Assembly (NCBI GenBank): GCA_964036045.1
Contig: CAXIWF010000046.1
Location: 1 to 64,000, forward strand
DNA from: Eutreptiella sp. 'Long Island Sound 2002'
Taxonomy: Eukaryota > Euglenozoa > Euglenophyceae > Eutreptiales > Eutreptiaceae
DNA: 64,000 bases
Reading direction: 5' to 3'
Part shown: piece by piece, positions 23,601 to 38,600 of the stretch
How positions within the stretch are numbered: the first letter of the stretch is position 1
Layout of the letters: every line of letters starts with the position of its first letter
Made by a program: the position numbers and the translations under genes
The notes under the pieces: model-generated
Seen by the model: only the letters and a program-made list of their open reading frames with translations
Databases searched by the model: none
Told to the model about the DNA's origin: nothing

Positions 23601-26600
23601 TTTTGCCCGAAGCTCCTTGGGGAGCGGATTTGAACCAAATTCTCACTACCATTACAGACTGCATATCATCTGACTTGACTGTCATTTCCACGAAGCTTAA
23701 GACTTTTGATTGTGAGGAACAACTGCGCGTCGCCACGTCATTTACTTCGCTCATGCTGGAATTAATCTACAGTCCGATTATGCAAGAGTTCAGTATCAAT
23801 CAAATATGCGCAGTCCTCCCGCATGCCATGCGTATGTTGCGCCTATTTCGACGCTTTTATAATTCTTTTTGCGCCGAAGAGTACCGCCCTGCCTTCAATG
23901 CCTGGCTAGTGGAGAAGTTTCAGTGGGTACTGTACATGCTGTCTGGAACGGCACATGTCTTACTGAATGCTCCAAGGGAGCTGAGTCCGCCAATGCCAAG
24001 CGAGGTGGTGAGGCGCTTCTGTGCAATGCTCTGTACTGATAGGACCGTGTTGATGGCTTACAGAGCTGACGATAGTAGCGCTGCTGCTGTAGGTGGGAAA
24101 CCTGGCAGCAGTAGTATTAGTAAGCAAGCTAGCAGTATTGATAGTGCCGAGCAGTCGTGCTGGAATGCAGAGGATGAATGGGAGCATGGCGTATGGAGCT
24201 TACTAAACCATGTCGTTGCATCAAGCTACAATCCCAACAGTGCGAAGGATGCCGAGGCGGGGAAACAGGTTGCTGCTGCTGCCGCTGCTGCTGCTGCCGC
24301 TGCCGCTGCTGCTGCCGCTGCTGCTGCTCCTCCCGCCCCTGTGAATACTCCTTTGAAGTCTATTCGGGATTGGGGACCAATACTCAACAAATATCTTTGC
24401 GAGAGTATCTTGGCTCACGCTTCATGCTTGCAAGAGCAGGACTTCTGGGATGTAGCAAGGCTGGGGATTTGTGATGGAGACATGACTGCTGCGATGGTGA
24501 GACACCTCACCTCAACCCGTGTGGACGAAGGTGCGTCGATGCACCTCTCTCCCTCCGACTCTCAAGCCGCGACTGATACAACTTGGAAAGCACCCCCGAG
24601 TGGTGTGGAGAGTGCCGTTGGAAAGGCAGTTGTGCTGCAAGAGCTGCTTTTCCTACTGCTAATCAAAGAAGATGCGAATGTGTGCAGGAGTTCGCTGTGT
24701 GACTCAGTTGCGGCTCTCGTTGACCAAAGGTGTGAAACGGCTAAGCTCTCCCCTTCCAAGGCTACATCATCGGTAGTTGAAGCTCCTGCGTTGCCGCTGC
24801 TTCCTGCAGGCCCCACGATGGATCTCTGCGTGGGCAAATGGCTTATCAGTGTGCAACTCGCTGTGACTCTACTCGACGCGGCCGTGATGCTCGCCAGATC
24901 TGCTCACCCACCGTCGCCTTCGGGTGCAGAGTCAGTAGCGAAGCAAACCGCCCTGCACATGGACCAATACCTTGCTCGGACGAAGGAAGTGTTGGACAGC
25001 GCGTTCCATCTTCGCGTTTCTAGTTGCACTGGGGATCATGCGATGTGGTTGGCACAGGCTCTGCATGCTGTCGGAATAGAGAGCACTCAGCAGGTGACGG
25101 GCGAGAGTCACATGGCTCGAAAACAGCTTGGCGTGTTGCTGCAGCAAGTCGGGCTGTCCAGCAGGGAGCTGTTACAGTTTGAAGCTACTCACTCCAAAGG
25201 AGACGCCTCCTCGGATCTGCTTCTAGGCAGCCACCCCCATAGCTCCTCTGCCTCAGCTCGCAGCTCCAGTGCAAAGGAAAACAGCAGCCTGGGAACAGCT
25301 CACAACAATGGGCTTGCTACAGGCTTGGCTCCTCTGCTACTGTACCTTTCGAATTCCCACCTCTCGTGGAGATATGTGCTGCAATGCCATTTATGGGAAA
25401 CTGATTGCTCCAGAAATCGCCAAGCTGCTTTATGCATTCTGCTGTTTATTATCGAGTGCTCCAACAAGAGCCCCGAGGCCCTGCGGTACGTAGCGCACTG
25501 CTTCCACGCTCTGACGGACTCCATGGACACCCTCGACACCTTGGAGTACGCTCTCAGTGTGCTGAATGCAGCATCAAGTGTGTCCACGATACCCGCCACA
25601 CTCATCGCATCATCGGGCGGGCCAAGCAGATATAATGGTGTTGATTCAAAGCATAGCAAGGACCAGTGCGTGGAAAGCCTTCAATCTACCTCTACTAGAA
25701 GTAGCTTGGATCAGTTGCTCTGCTCGTATATTACATCGATCGGCTCCTGCTCGGGGCTTCGGCCTGCTGAGGAAGGCATGCTGCGCCGCATACCTGACAT
25801 GCTCTTGCTGTTGCGCATCGGTAGCATTTCTACCGGCCAAGACATTCTCTGCAGTGGCTTGAGCGGTAGACTTGCCATGGACATCCACGATAATGGTGGT
25901 GCTACTGCTGCTGCGACCGCTTTAACAGCTGGTGCTGCTGGGGAGGCACGGAGGCCTGCGAAGATTGAAGGGGGCCTTCTATCAGTCGCCTCGACTGCTG
26001 CGGTCGAGGCTCTGCTCACCATTTCCCGCTCGATTGCACGGTTAAGGATTGAGAGTCAGACCAATGCTACTGTCGCACCACATGCTGGAGTGCTAAATAA
26101 AGCGGAGGCGCTTGGCAGTGGTGTTGTTGGGCGTGGCAGCAATGCGTTGACGCCTGCAGTGGTTAGCGGTATGGTGGCTGCTAACAAGCTCTTGCTCTTG
26201 CTGCAGTCCATCCTGATGGGTTACACCTCTCTCTTTAAACTCGAGCAACAACTCGAGCGACTCATTCGGCCTCATTTCCCTTCGGCTACGAGTAGTAGCG
26301 AGGAAATAACCCTACTACACCGGCTCAACGTCCCAGTGTAAACGTAAGTAGTAGTGCTGGAAAAAAGGGATCCGGGTCAGGTGCTGACAGTCTGATCAAG
26401 GGTACTGGTGGATCGACAAGGAGCACATCAACATTGCTGCATGCCATCTGCCATGTCGCTGAATCTTTAAGTGGACTACTGAAACAGCTGACAGTGCACT
26501 TACAGCAGCACCTGCATTTCTGCCACTCTGTCGGAGCGCAGTTCTTGTGTGCCAGTCTCAAGTCTGTAGATCACACAAGCCCCACAATATTCTCGAATGT

Positions 26601-29600
26601 GTTCTCCCCAAGTGGCAATTTTTCACTCAGCTTCTGGGTATTTCTGCCCGATGTTCAGGCCCTCAGTTCTCTGGTTGCCGGTCAGTCGTCGTCAACAACC
26701 GGCAAGGACAAGTCGAACAGCTCTTCAGAAAGCAGCCCTCAGATGATCCACTTACTGTCACGGGTGCATGAGACAGGAGACGTCAACTTAGTCTCGTTGC
26801 TGCGTGAAGGTTGGGTGGCTCCCACCGCCAACTCCTCCAACTTCAGCAGTCTGACAATCCATCTCTGCGTGGAAGGGGACGAGGTCTTCCTGCTCATCGG
26901 GATCACCGTTACGGAGCACTTCCCCAACTCTTCACGCCCCGGTGTTGTGCGTCATAAGAAGCTCAAGTCTAAGCCACTGCGCACTCATAAGTGGGTCAAC
27001 TGCGTGGTAGAGCTCACGCAGGACTGCACTGAGTCGCTCACCTCGGATTCTGACGCCGCTACTGCTACCGCTACCGCTACTGCAACTACTGCTCCGGTAG
27101 GAGTTGGCAGTACCACCTACAACGCTCAGCAGAAGGCTTCTGGCAAGAAGATGAAGCTTGCGCGCACCGAGCAAACCCATGTTGCGGTCTTTATCGACGG
27201 AGAACTGCAGAACACGCTTGTAGCAGCTGGCGGCAAATCTCCTCTTCACCAGAACATAATCGTGGGTAAAATCCCAACCCGTGTGGGTGGCAGTGAAAAC
27301 GCAGACGAGCAGTTGCTCGTGGCCGATATAATCTGGGTGCCCTCCTCCATATACCTGCAATCCTCTGCACCGGGTTACTCAGCGATCAGTAGTTTGTTGC
27401 AGGCCTGGGGTAGAAACCCCCCAGTAAATCTCGCGACATCTCAACTTGAGCCGGCACCAGCAGAGGTGACACCCGCTGCCAAGCCACCGAATCCAGCTTC
27501 TACTATGAACGAGGTTGGCATTCCTGGCTTGACTTTGGACGGTGATGATTCGACACCAAAGGCATCGGAAGCAACATCAATGGGAGCAGCAAGATCAGGA
27601 TCAGGAGCAGCGGCGGCAGCGGTGAAGATCATCAAGCGGGACGGCTACTTCGAGGGGATGCTCTCGCCGTGCCCACCGACGCAGCTGCTGGAGGGCCTTG
27701 AGGTCGCTTACTCGTGCGCCGGCAAGGTGCTCAACTTAGCAGCTTCCAGTATCCAGTTCGTCACGGACCCTACTATTTCGAAGGCTGCCACTGAAGCTGG
27801 GGCTTGCAGTGGGAATGCCAGTGGGGGGAGAGCTGGCAATGGTTTGACATTGGCCAATGACAGCCCGTTCAGCTCCCCACTTCGTATGTTCGCCCGCAAG
27901 GGCTCTAAAGCTGAAGGCGGCAGCAGTAACAGTAACAGTGCCACTCCATCCGGTGTTGTTAGTAACAGTGCACCTTCGGGAGGGATGAATAGCGAGGGAC
28001 TGCCTTCCGCTTCGCAGTTAGCTGCTTTATGCTCATTCGCACAAGACATCCTGTGCCTAGCTGACACGCGTGCCCAAGAAGCTTCATTCAAGTGCCTCCA
28101 CGCGATTATTCAGATATCAACCCAACTTGGCACCTCTTCGGTCGGGGAGGGTGGCGGTGGCGGTGGCGGTAGTGGGTCTGCCTCTGCGACAGGTACCCCA
28201 TCTGGCAGTCGTAAGTCAGGCTCATTCACGACTCATCTTCCTGCAGGCAGTGCTCTCAGTGCCGCCGCAGTAGCGAAGTCGTCCAACGTAACCCTGAAGC
28301 AAACGCTGATATTCTGCATTAACCTATTCGACGACTTGATTTCGGAGCGGCGCAACAGTGCCTTGCTATACCGCACGTTCCCGCCACTTCCAGCTCTCGT
28401 GCACCAGTCAGCATCCTCTGCATCGCCCGGTGCAGGTGCGCCTGCTGGGAACGATGATCATCGAGGAGAGGAAGGTGGCACAGCTGATCCGCGCAGTATG
28501 TGGCTCAACCGTTTACGTTTCTGCCGGCTCTCCGTAGAGCGCACCGTGCGGGTGTCTGACTGGGGCGCACGCGTGGCAGTGGATGAGAACCTCTTCGTCA
28601 CTGGGGTGGCTGGACTTATCACCCGCGCTATCGAGCTCAGGCTTGTAGACCTCTCTTTCCTGGTTAACGTGGCTGCCACCTCGGAGTTTAGCGGCGACTC
28701 TGCGCACTTGAACTCAGCTCCTGCTTTGATGCCCCTCCAACAGCAGCACCAGTCCAAGTCTCTGTTGGTGCAATCTCACGATCGAGACGGGCTCGCGCCA
28801 CCTGCTTCCACCGCCGCAACTGCTGCATTGGCTGCGGGAGACTCGAGTTACCTGGCTATGGCATTGGCCGGAGCAGGAGGTGGAGAAGCTACAGCAAGCT
28901 TTTTGCTCACTGCTTTCATCTGTGGTGGTGGTTGGGTGCCATGCGTAGTCACGGACCGTAACGTAGACTCCGTGCCGCGACGACTGTTCATGTTCGGAGA
29001 CCCGCGCTGCTTCGAGCACGCTGCATTTCCATCCACCGCCACAGTGATTCACAACAGCAGTGCTGTCTCTGGAAGTGGAAGTATCAATCGACCGTGCGTG
29101 TGGCTGCGACATTGCGATGGTGCCTTTCAGCGCATCGACCAGCAACAGGCATTTCTTAAACCCGTGTTTCCCAGAGGAAGAAGAGCCATCATCCCGTCCA
29201 CAGAAATCATATCTGCGCACGATCCCTTTCGCTTTATTGGACTCGATACTATTACCGGCGCCCTCGATCTGTTCTCCTTGGCTTCTGCAGAAGACTTGGT
29301 GCGGATATTGCGCCGCCTAGTAGTGGATTCCAAACGAAAGATCATCAAGCATTTAGGTGGTGGGAAAGGTAGAGCAGATGCACCCGCTTCATTTTTCAAG
29401 ATTGCTTCAAATGTTTTCGATTCTGCTCCCAATAGTCCCTCGCAGCCCGAGCCTGGTGCAAACGGGGATTCACAAGCATCCTCGAAACCATCTTTGACGA
29501 AAGGTACTGCTGCAAATGCTGAGGAGGAAGAGCCTAACTTAGACTTTTTGAGCCTCATGCAAGAAATGTCGTATCTGCGCTGCTTGACAGTGCAGTTCAC

Positions 29601-32600
29601 AACCGTTGCAGGAGCCACAGGAGCTGCAGGAGCAACATCTTCCACTAGTGGAAGCGAGATACCCATCATTTGTAACGATCTGCAACGACTTCAGGCGATC
29701 GTGTGCAAAGACTTGTCCAAAATTGTAGCTATTGCCAGCCTCGACCCGGTGCAGACGGTGGCGGCTGTGTTCAGCACTGGTTCTTTCAAGAGCGTGCAGC
29801 TGGATGTGTTGAAGAACCTTCTCAAGGAGGGCGATATTGCATTCTTGGAGAAGATATCGCTCCGGTTATGGAAGCACTTCAAAGTGGACACACATGCCGC
29901 TACCACCGCAGCAGCTAGTAGTGGTGGCGAGACTCCATTAGGCATACATCGCGCTGGTAATGGAGATCGGGGCGCTGCGTTGATTCAGTTGGCTTCCCTG
30001 GCGGGTGAAGTGCTCATCGGAGATAACAAGGTGCGCGCCCTGTCCCACTTCCCCTCTGTACGGCTGCTGGGGGTCTCTCTCGAGCGCATGACAGGCAGGT
30101 GGTTCTACGAGTGCACGCTCCTCACTGATGGGTTGATGCAGCTGGGCTGGGCGAACGTTCTCTTCCGCTGTGATCCAGTCTGTGGACAGGGTGTGGGTGA
30201 CCACCTGCACTCCTGGGCGTTCGACGGACTGCGCTGCAAGAAATGGAATGTATCGTGCGAGCCGTACGGGAAGCGCTGGCGGGTTGGAGACACTGTGGGT
30301 GTGCTGCTAGACATGGATCTGATGGAGATGCGTTTCTACCTCAACGGTGAGGACCTCGGCTCGGCTTTCGAAGACTTCTCCGTCTATGATCTATTCCCTG
30401 CCATTTCGCTCAACGTTCGACAGTGCGCGAGACTTAACTTCGGGCAGTATAAGTTCCTGCACCCGCCTGATGAAATCGACGGTAAAGCTTACAAACCAGT
30501 GCTCCAGTTCCTTGTTGAAAAAGAGGCTGCAGTTCTGTCGGCAGTCCAGGCAGCAGTGCTTGGATCAGATGGTAAAGCAGCTTCTGAGTCGTTGAAGTCG
30601 CCAGTTCTATCGCTGAAGACCCAGTCAGTTGCTGACCCTTCCAAGGGTGAGTCGGGGGAGCGCGTCGAGGAGGATGCTGCCGCTGCTAACACCACCAGCG
30701 CCACCAGCACTGCCACTAATGCTTCTGGGAGAGCCTCTGCCTCTGCTTCTGGTGTGGGAGCATCCTCGTCATCTAGAGCAGCGGGCGCCACGCACAGTAC
30801 TTCCAGTGCTACCAGTGCATCTGCAGTGGGAGTCGTAGCTGGAGGAAGCGAAAGCGAGCCCGGCACCATCAGCTACGGGAGAGCCACTGCCACTGCCGGG
30901 GGCCTGCTGGAGGGTGGAGCATCAGAGGACATCTCTACACAGAGTGCAGGAACAGGAGCAGGAGCAGACGTGGTGGCAAGAGATGATGAACTGAGGTTTT
31001 TGCAGGACTCTGGCATGGACGACGATGAAGAGGCTGCAGATAAAGAGGAGGAAGAAGAGGTACTATACTCTCCTTTTACACTATTAACTGTTAGATTACT
31101 CAATGAATATTTTGCTGTACCTAGTTGACTGTGTTTGTTGGGTTTGCTATCGCATGATTCTAATGCATGGTGGTGGTGATGATGATGTTGTTCCTGTTAT
31201 TGGAATCAGAGGCGGCAATGGCGGGCTCAGATGCGCTTGCTGCAGGAGATCACCGACCAGCACGACAGCGCAGTAGCGGCCGCGGAGCGGGCACGCGCAG
31301 CAGGGCGCAGCTCATCGTGCAGTGACGCCTCTGCAGCTCTGGAAGAGGAAGCGCGGGAGCGAAATGACGTACGCACAGCATTGCACAGCTATACTATTAT
31401 GCGATATAAACAGACATTTTGATACTTGATGGCCTCTGCTTGGGAATGTGCTTTATCATTCAATTCAATTTGAGGTGTAACTTGCAACGTTATTTTGTTC
31501 ATTGTGTATCATAATAGGATGACGAGGATGATGATGATGAGGACGATGATGACGAGGAAGAAGATGATGAGGACGAGGACGATGACATCAACGGCACTCG
31601 TGGTGAAGAAGAAGAGGAGGAAGAAGAGGAGGGCGAAGAAGCAGCAGTGGGCGACCAGCACCTAAACGAGCTCCGTCGCCAAGCCATGATCGAGAGTCTG
31701 ATAGGCATGGGGTTCCCTGTAGACTGGGCTTTGCGGGCGGCCGAGCACTGCGACGTCTCTACCTCCGAGTCCGCCGCCATCACGTGGATCATTGAGCGCA
31801 TGGAACTAGAGCAAAGCAAAATGGACGAGATGGGCAGCGAATCCAGGTGAGTTTTCTATCATTTATATGCTTACTTTACTTTCTAACATTTTTTAAAATC
31901 ATATTCATGAGTTGATATATGTGTGGATGACTCTGTTTCTTGTGTATTGCTCGCGATGGTGTTTGGTGTGTGCTTCTCTCAGGACCGGCGAAGAGGATGA
32001 TGCCGGTGGCGAGGCTGATGGTGACGATGAAAATGCAGATGATCCCAGCGGCTTAGAACTGTTCATGCAAAGACATGCCGCCGCATTCACTATGGGTGCT
32101 TCCGGAGACTCCTCCAACAGCTCTGGATCTCCTGCAGCAGCTGGGGCGGGGACTGGTGCTGGCGCAGGCAGTGGAGCAGGAGCTGGAGGAGGCTTGACTC
32201 TGTCTGCGGCTGCAGCTGCCAATGCGGCTAACTTACGTATCTTGGCAGGAGAAGCCGCGTCTTCAACGGCGGGGGCACAGCGACTAGCAGCCATCAGCCG
32301 CACCATCGCCGCTTCAGAGCAGCAGCAGCAACTCCTGCAACAGCATCATCATCAACAACAGCAGCAGCTTGGGGGAGCCCTGACCAGTGAGATGTTGACG
32401 TCGGGATTCTCTCCGACCCGCGAAGAAATTAACGCCCTACGCCGCAGTGCACGTCTTGGTCACACCCTGGGCAGTGATGGCGCCGCCGCCAGTGGCGCTG
32501 CTGGAGCGGCGATGTTCCACAATGCTGCAGCGGCGGCGGAGGCTAAGTGGAAAAAGGATGCATCTGCCGCTGTCGCAATCGCTGCTGATACAAGTGGTGC

Positions 32601-35600
32601 TGCAACAGCAGGCGATGGTGATGCAGATGGGTCCAGCGGACACATCCACGAAGAGGTGATGGACGCCACGACATGGAATACAGCTGCTGCATACCTGCCC
32701 GTGTTGATCGGTCAGTACACCGCCCGTCGGCGGCATGACCAGGACAAGCAGGAAGTGCTCGCACAAGTGGCGGAGCTCGATCTGGCCGACATGCTGCCGA
32801 TCATTCTCTCCTGCGAGTTTGCGCTTTGTATTTACTACTCACGAGCACTACTGTTGCGCGCCTTCTCCTCCTCCTCCTCCTGTAGACCATCAGCGCATCG
32901 GGCCTTACCACCACCAGTACGAGCAACTGCAGAATCACCCACCACTCAAAACCAACGCCTTAACAGTGAGAAAGTCACCGCTGAATCCCCATCGAAGCCC
33001 AGTTCGAAGTCGAGTCCGAAGCCTGGCCCAATCGCTTCCGCTTTATATGAACCAACTTCCAACACGCGCAGCTCATCTAGCATTGACCATGCATTAGCAC
33101 CGCTCTACTCCGTGCTATTTTCCGGCGGAGCTCAGAGTCAGGGACAGGGACAGGGGAAGCAGCAGAGGGAGCAGATTGTGCTGTTTATGAAGGCGTGTTT
33201 CAAGCAGCACATCGTGTCGATCTCACAACCTGACCGCCTGCTGCCGTTGCTGCTCCACGGCAACCCTGTTGGAGACCCCCGCGACCGAGTTCCCGCCTTG
33301 GAGCCATTCACATCGGCCCATACCCTAGCCTTGGACAACTTATTGAGCGGGCTGGAGCTGCAGCTATTCCCGCAGGTTCAGGGCAGCATAGCTGTTGAAG
33401 AGAGCTCGACACAGGCAGTCAGGGTGCTGGATAGCTTTGTGCGGGTGGCATTCGCCCACGCATGCTCTTCAATCTGCAGCTCCAGCTCCAGCTCCAGCTC
33501 CAGCTTCAATGGTGGTGAAAATTCCAGCACTAGTACGGTGGTGGGTAAGACTGATGGATGCGAGCATAAAGGATCGCCAGCTGTGGTTGGGTCCATCGAC
33601 AGCAAGGGCATGGGTGGTGAAGATTGTGTCGGAAGGAAACTGTCCTCAAACCTCAGTGACTTGCAAAGCCATCTGTTGCGCAGTGTAGGTGTGGACCTGG
33701 AGCCCAGCCATTCCAGCGGAGCAGCTGCTGCAACTGGTGTGAACGGAAACTTGGCCAGCCCAGCTATGCAGCAGATATCAGTAGCGTGTAGACAGCTGCT
33801 GCAGCACCTGGTCGGGGACGCGCTGTCGTGCTTGGAGCAGGCCAGTGCCCCGCAGTACAGTACGCACGACTGGATATCGGGTGGCATGGATCGGCATGAA
33901 AAGCCCGAGAAGCCTGCAGCTGCTGGTGGTGCTGGGTCATGTTCTAGTCAAGCAGCACTGCCACCGGTGCTCTACGCCTACTGGCTGCTGAGGACTGTTC
34001 TGGTCATAGTCAATGAGCATGACTGTAGAGAAACACAGCAACAACAGCACCAGCACCAGCAGACCAGTTCTACCGAAGTGAAACGCACAGGTGCTTCTGG
34101 TATCAACCCAGCAGTGGAAACCGTGTGCAATGATGAAAATGAAAAACTTATGCGATCAACGCGGCGGGATGACGATCTTTTCAGCTGGTTGATTTCGTCA
34201 GATGTATTTGCGAGGCTGCTGAAGATATCAGGCTGTCGAAACTTCTCCTTGTGCTTCTGCGTGTACGACTTGTGTGCGTTGATCATGTCCCGTGTTAACC
34301 TGCAGCTGGGTTACATTATGCACACCAACAGAGATGCAGGCAAGGAAAAGCTCCTTGGACGAGGCACATTCCATGACAATGAGGAGCAACGGTTGAAGGC
34401 TCCCAATAATCCCCCTCAAGTGCAATCTGATGGGATGAACAGTTCGAAGAAGGCAGTGACATTGGCTGACCTGCCGGCAAGCAGCGCAGGTGGTGGTGGT
34501 GGTGATGGTGGTGGTGGTAGTGTAGCAGAACAGGGGGGCGGTAATGTGCCCATGGTCAATAAGGCCAGTGCCGCTCTCAACCGCACCCCGCTCCTGCACA
34601 TCGCCGCTGCCGAGCACTACATCACCACTGCCAAGGAGAAGCGCCTGCTGCAGCTCTTCAGCGCGCGCATGAGAGGGGAGCTGCCGGACAGACGCATGGT
34701 GTCACGCTTCACTCGGGGCGTGGGGGGCTTCATGTTTCAGTGGCACGCGCTGCGCAGGCAGCTGGGGCTCAGCAGCTCGGGGTACATGCACGAGTACGTT
34801 CTTTCCGACTTGGCCCTTCACTGCGCTGCCTCTACCGCGTTGAAGCCTTCTAGTTCCAATGCGCAGCTTGATAGGTCGGGGGTAGCTGCAGAAGGTGGCA
34901 ATGGGACTGACAGATCAACTGCACTCACCACGAGCGCAAAACTGGCCACCGAGCAGCATGATTCTCAGCATAGCAGGAGGGGAGTGGGAATCGCTGATGA
35001 GGAATCGGAAACCGCTGCGATGGCAGGTAGCAGTGGCGGCGGTGGTAGGAGTGTTAATAATGGGAGTGGTAGAAGCGGTGGAGGCTGGGATGAAGACTGG
35101 AGAGGCATTCGTGTAACCCAGCTGTCCTCAAGTAGCGTGACAGTCACGTGGGCTCTGGGTGAAGAGTTCTTTGCTAAACCCAGCCCACCTCACCTGACCA
35201 GTAATACCAAGTACATCCCACAACAGCATCCCGAGTCAGGCCAAGATTTGGGCACCACCGTCGCTGGATTCCCAGGAAACCTCGCCCCCGAACAAGAGCA
35301 GCGGCGGCAGCTGTTGGAATTCGCTTACGAGCAACAACAGTGGCCACAGGAAGCAGTACCGGATCATAATCAGCAGGCCACGGCTGGCATGAGCGAACTG
35401 CAGCTGCTACACCACAACATTATGCTCGCGCAGCAGCTGTCCCTACCTTCGGCGCAGTTCGAGGCTAACTTGTACTTCACTGCGGCGGGTGGGGAGGCGC
35501 CCGTGCTGGTGCTTGCCAACCTGGAGCCGAGCGGTGTGTTCCGTGTAGATGATCTGGAGGCCGACACGCTGTACAAGGTGAGCATTTCGAGGGACAACAT

Positions 35601-38600
35601 CGGCTGCAGCATGTCCAACTCCGATCGCAACAGCAGCGTGGAGGATGAGGTGGTGGTACTTGGCTCCAGTGAGCACAATGGTAGTGCTGGTGGAGGTGGT
35701 GGAATCGCTGACTTCGGCGAGGACGTGAACGGCGGGGTGGATGGAGCCGCGGCTGACGAGTGGCGAAGACTGACCTCTAAGCTAAACGACCCTTATATAC
35801 AGCAGAGAGAACAGACAGGCTCAGGCGTGGGTTCAAGTGAAGGTGCGGACTTGCTCTCTTCCCCCGGTTCGGCTGAGGGTGCTTTAGAAGGAACTGTTGG
35901 TGCTGATGGCAGTCCTGGCGGCACTGGCGGTAGCGGCCGGCCGCAGGCAGCACCGTTGCAGCTGGTAGGGGTCACCTCAGATACTCCCATTAACGCACCT
36001 ACAATTACTTCGGCTGCTGCTGCGGCTGTGCTAGCCGCCTCGACATCTGCTGGTTGCGCCGGTGTTGATGGCCACGGCCACTCAGCGGCTATCGGCGACA
36101 CAACCTTGCCAATATCTATTGCTCGGTCACCCGAAGATGGCGGTGGCAACAGTGGTGAGGAGGAGGGCGCTGAGGGAGAAGCCTCAATGCCATACGAACT
36201 GTCGCTCTATGTCTCCACGGAGTGTGAAGCGACGTTCAAGTTCGAAACCGAGCAGATCTCTGCCAACATTGTGCTTGGTTCACACAACCCTCTCACGCTG
36301 CGCAATCAGGCGAACAAGAAGTGGAGCACGGCCAGGGCGAGTGTCCGCCTTAGCTCGGGCTTGCACAGATGGGACGTGCACATCGACCGCTGCGTGTCCA
36401 AGAACATCTTTATCGGCGTGGCCACGCGGGAAGCTCGTCTGGATAATTACGTCGGCTGCGATCGGTACGGTTGGGCATTCCTTGCCAACAAGGCGGTGTG
36501 GCATAACAAGAGCAAGCTGAAGCCGTACGGTGAACTATTTAGAACCGGAGACACAGTCACGGTCATTCTCGATCTGGACCTGGGGACACTGTCTTACTGC
36601 TTGAACAGCAAGCCGCTTGGCCTCGCCATCGAGGGATTGTCAGGCCCACTCTACCCCGCATTCTCACTCTATAACGAGGACGACCAACTCACTATCGTGC
36701 AGGTGCGCACTATCGGCGATGCGGCCGCAAGCGGCGCGGGATCCAGGGTGGCAGAGTGCACTTTGGATAGGCTGGAAGCCCTCAGCTGCATGGCGTCCTT
36801 CGTGGCGACCGCACCACCCGTGCCATCACTGAGAGTGCTAAATCCAGACTCTGCCACCGACAAGGAACTAAAAGCTGATCCTTCGTTTGCACCCTCACTC
36901 ATGCCCACACCCAACCGCAGTAGCACGTCTGCCTGTCGAACCACTGCTGGCAGTGCTACTGCTGGTACTGTCGCATTGTCGGATGAGCTGAGTGCGGAGT
37001 TGTTGCAGCGCTGGAGCCTGTGGCGTAAGGGCATACCGGTGCGGTCCTTCCTTGTGGGCGGGGACTTCGTCAGTATCTGTGCGTCTGCAGAGGACTTCGC
37101 GGCGCTATCTCTCAGCCGCATCCAGCTGTGGGATGCCGTGCTGGTCGAGGTCAACCCCGCACGCGCCATTGGGGTAGGGCAGCATAAGCTCTGGTTCCGC
37201 GTTGACTCCAGCGGGGAGCTTATGGGATACACTATGGACACGGTGGCGCACATGCTGCAGAAGGGCACTATGAAGACGATCGAGTCTACCAGCAAGCTAT
37301 TCGAGGGCAACACTGGATGCGTGGTGAATCAAATGCACCCCATCAGCACGTTCACTGCCTCAGCTGCTGCCTCCACTGTATCTGCACTGCATGGAAAGGC
37401 ATCGACTCCTGCTGATGCGGCTGATTCTGAGCCTGCTACCACCATGGGTTTGAGATTTTCTTTCGAGGCGTCACCCACTGCTATGCGAAGGGCCCTGGAG
37501 AAGCAGCATGGTGTCTGGTCGCATCAGGACGACATGCTGCTCGTCGAGTACCTCAGCATCACTACCAGAAAGTGTGCAGTTAGCCCTTTCAACCTCAATG
37601 CACAGCATGTTATCTTCCCCCCTATCCAAGCTTCCTCGCAGGCAAACGCTGGTACCAACACCAGCACCAGCACCGGCAGGACTTGTATGGACCAGCTGCG
37701 TGTCCACCATCTCCCTGAGGACATTGCACTGCGCGCGCTGCTTCTCATCATACTGAATGACCTGCTGCTTCCCCTACTGCCACTCGTGTGCCCATTCTCC
37801 AACTCTGAGCGTGAGTCAGAAGACACGACTGCTGCACCTGCTGCCTCTGCTTCTAGCATGAGTAGCGCACTTCACAGCAGCGAGGCGGCGGCCAACCACC
37901 CCACAACTCTTATAAAGCTGATCAGAGACCTTCTCTTCCCAAAGGTAAGTAATTACTTTTATAATTCTGTTTACGTATTATTTTTGCTCCCGTCTATGCT
38001 ATGTGCGCGGTGAAATCATGAATGCAAATTTTACATTATATTAACGAATCGCAAATACTTACATATTTCTGGATTTGGACGAATACGCCTCACAGGTTAA
38101 GAAGGACTTTGCACTGCATATGGCCCACAGCTTGAGGGGCAGTGGCCCACTCTCCGCATCTCAATCCCACGCCACAGCCTCGGCATCCGCGTTAATCCAG
38201 CCCACACTCTCCGCCACTTTAGCTGCTGCTGCTGCTGCGGCGGCGGCTGCTGCTGCCAACAACCCTGATGGGAGCAGCGCCTATAACCCCTCTACCTCTG
38301 GTACTTCTGGAAGTGGCCTTGGTGGTAGTGGTGCTATCGCTACAATTCGTAAGAACAGCTTCAGCATGAAGAGCGGTGCAGGGATGGGCTTAGCCAGCGC
38401 AGGGAATAGCAGCACGGACTTACTAGGCGGCGCCAGTGCCAGCAGCGGCAGCGTGAAGGTGCGAGCGAGCCGCATAATGCAGTCGGCGCTGGCAGTGCTG
38501 GGGGATGATGCACGCAAGTACCTGGAGCTGGAGGGACTAGCCATGGTGCCCCAACAGGCCGTCGCGCAGACCCGCAGCTACCTTTCCGGAGTAGGGGCAG

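Noticed and set aside
26344-26380. 37-bp intron with a good gtaagt donor
   Set aside because: A stop codon precedes the donor in the incoming frame, so splicing cannot rescue it, and the length is below any other intron here.
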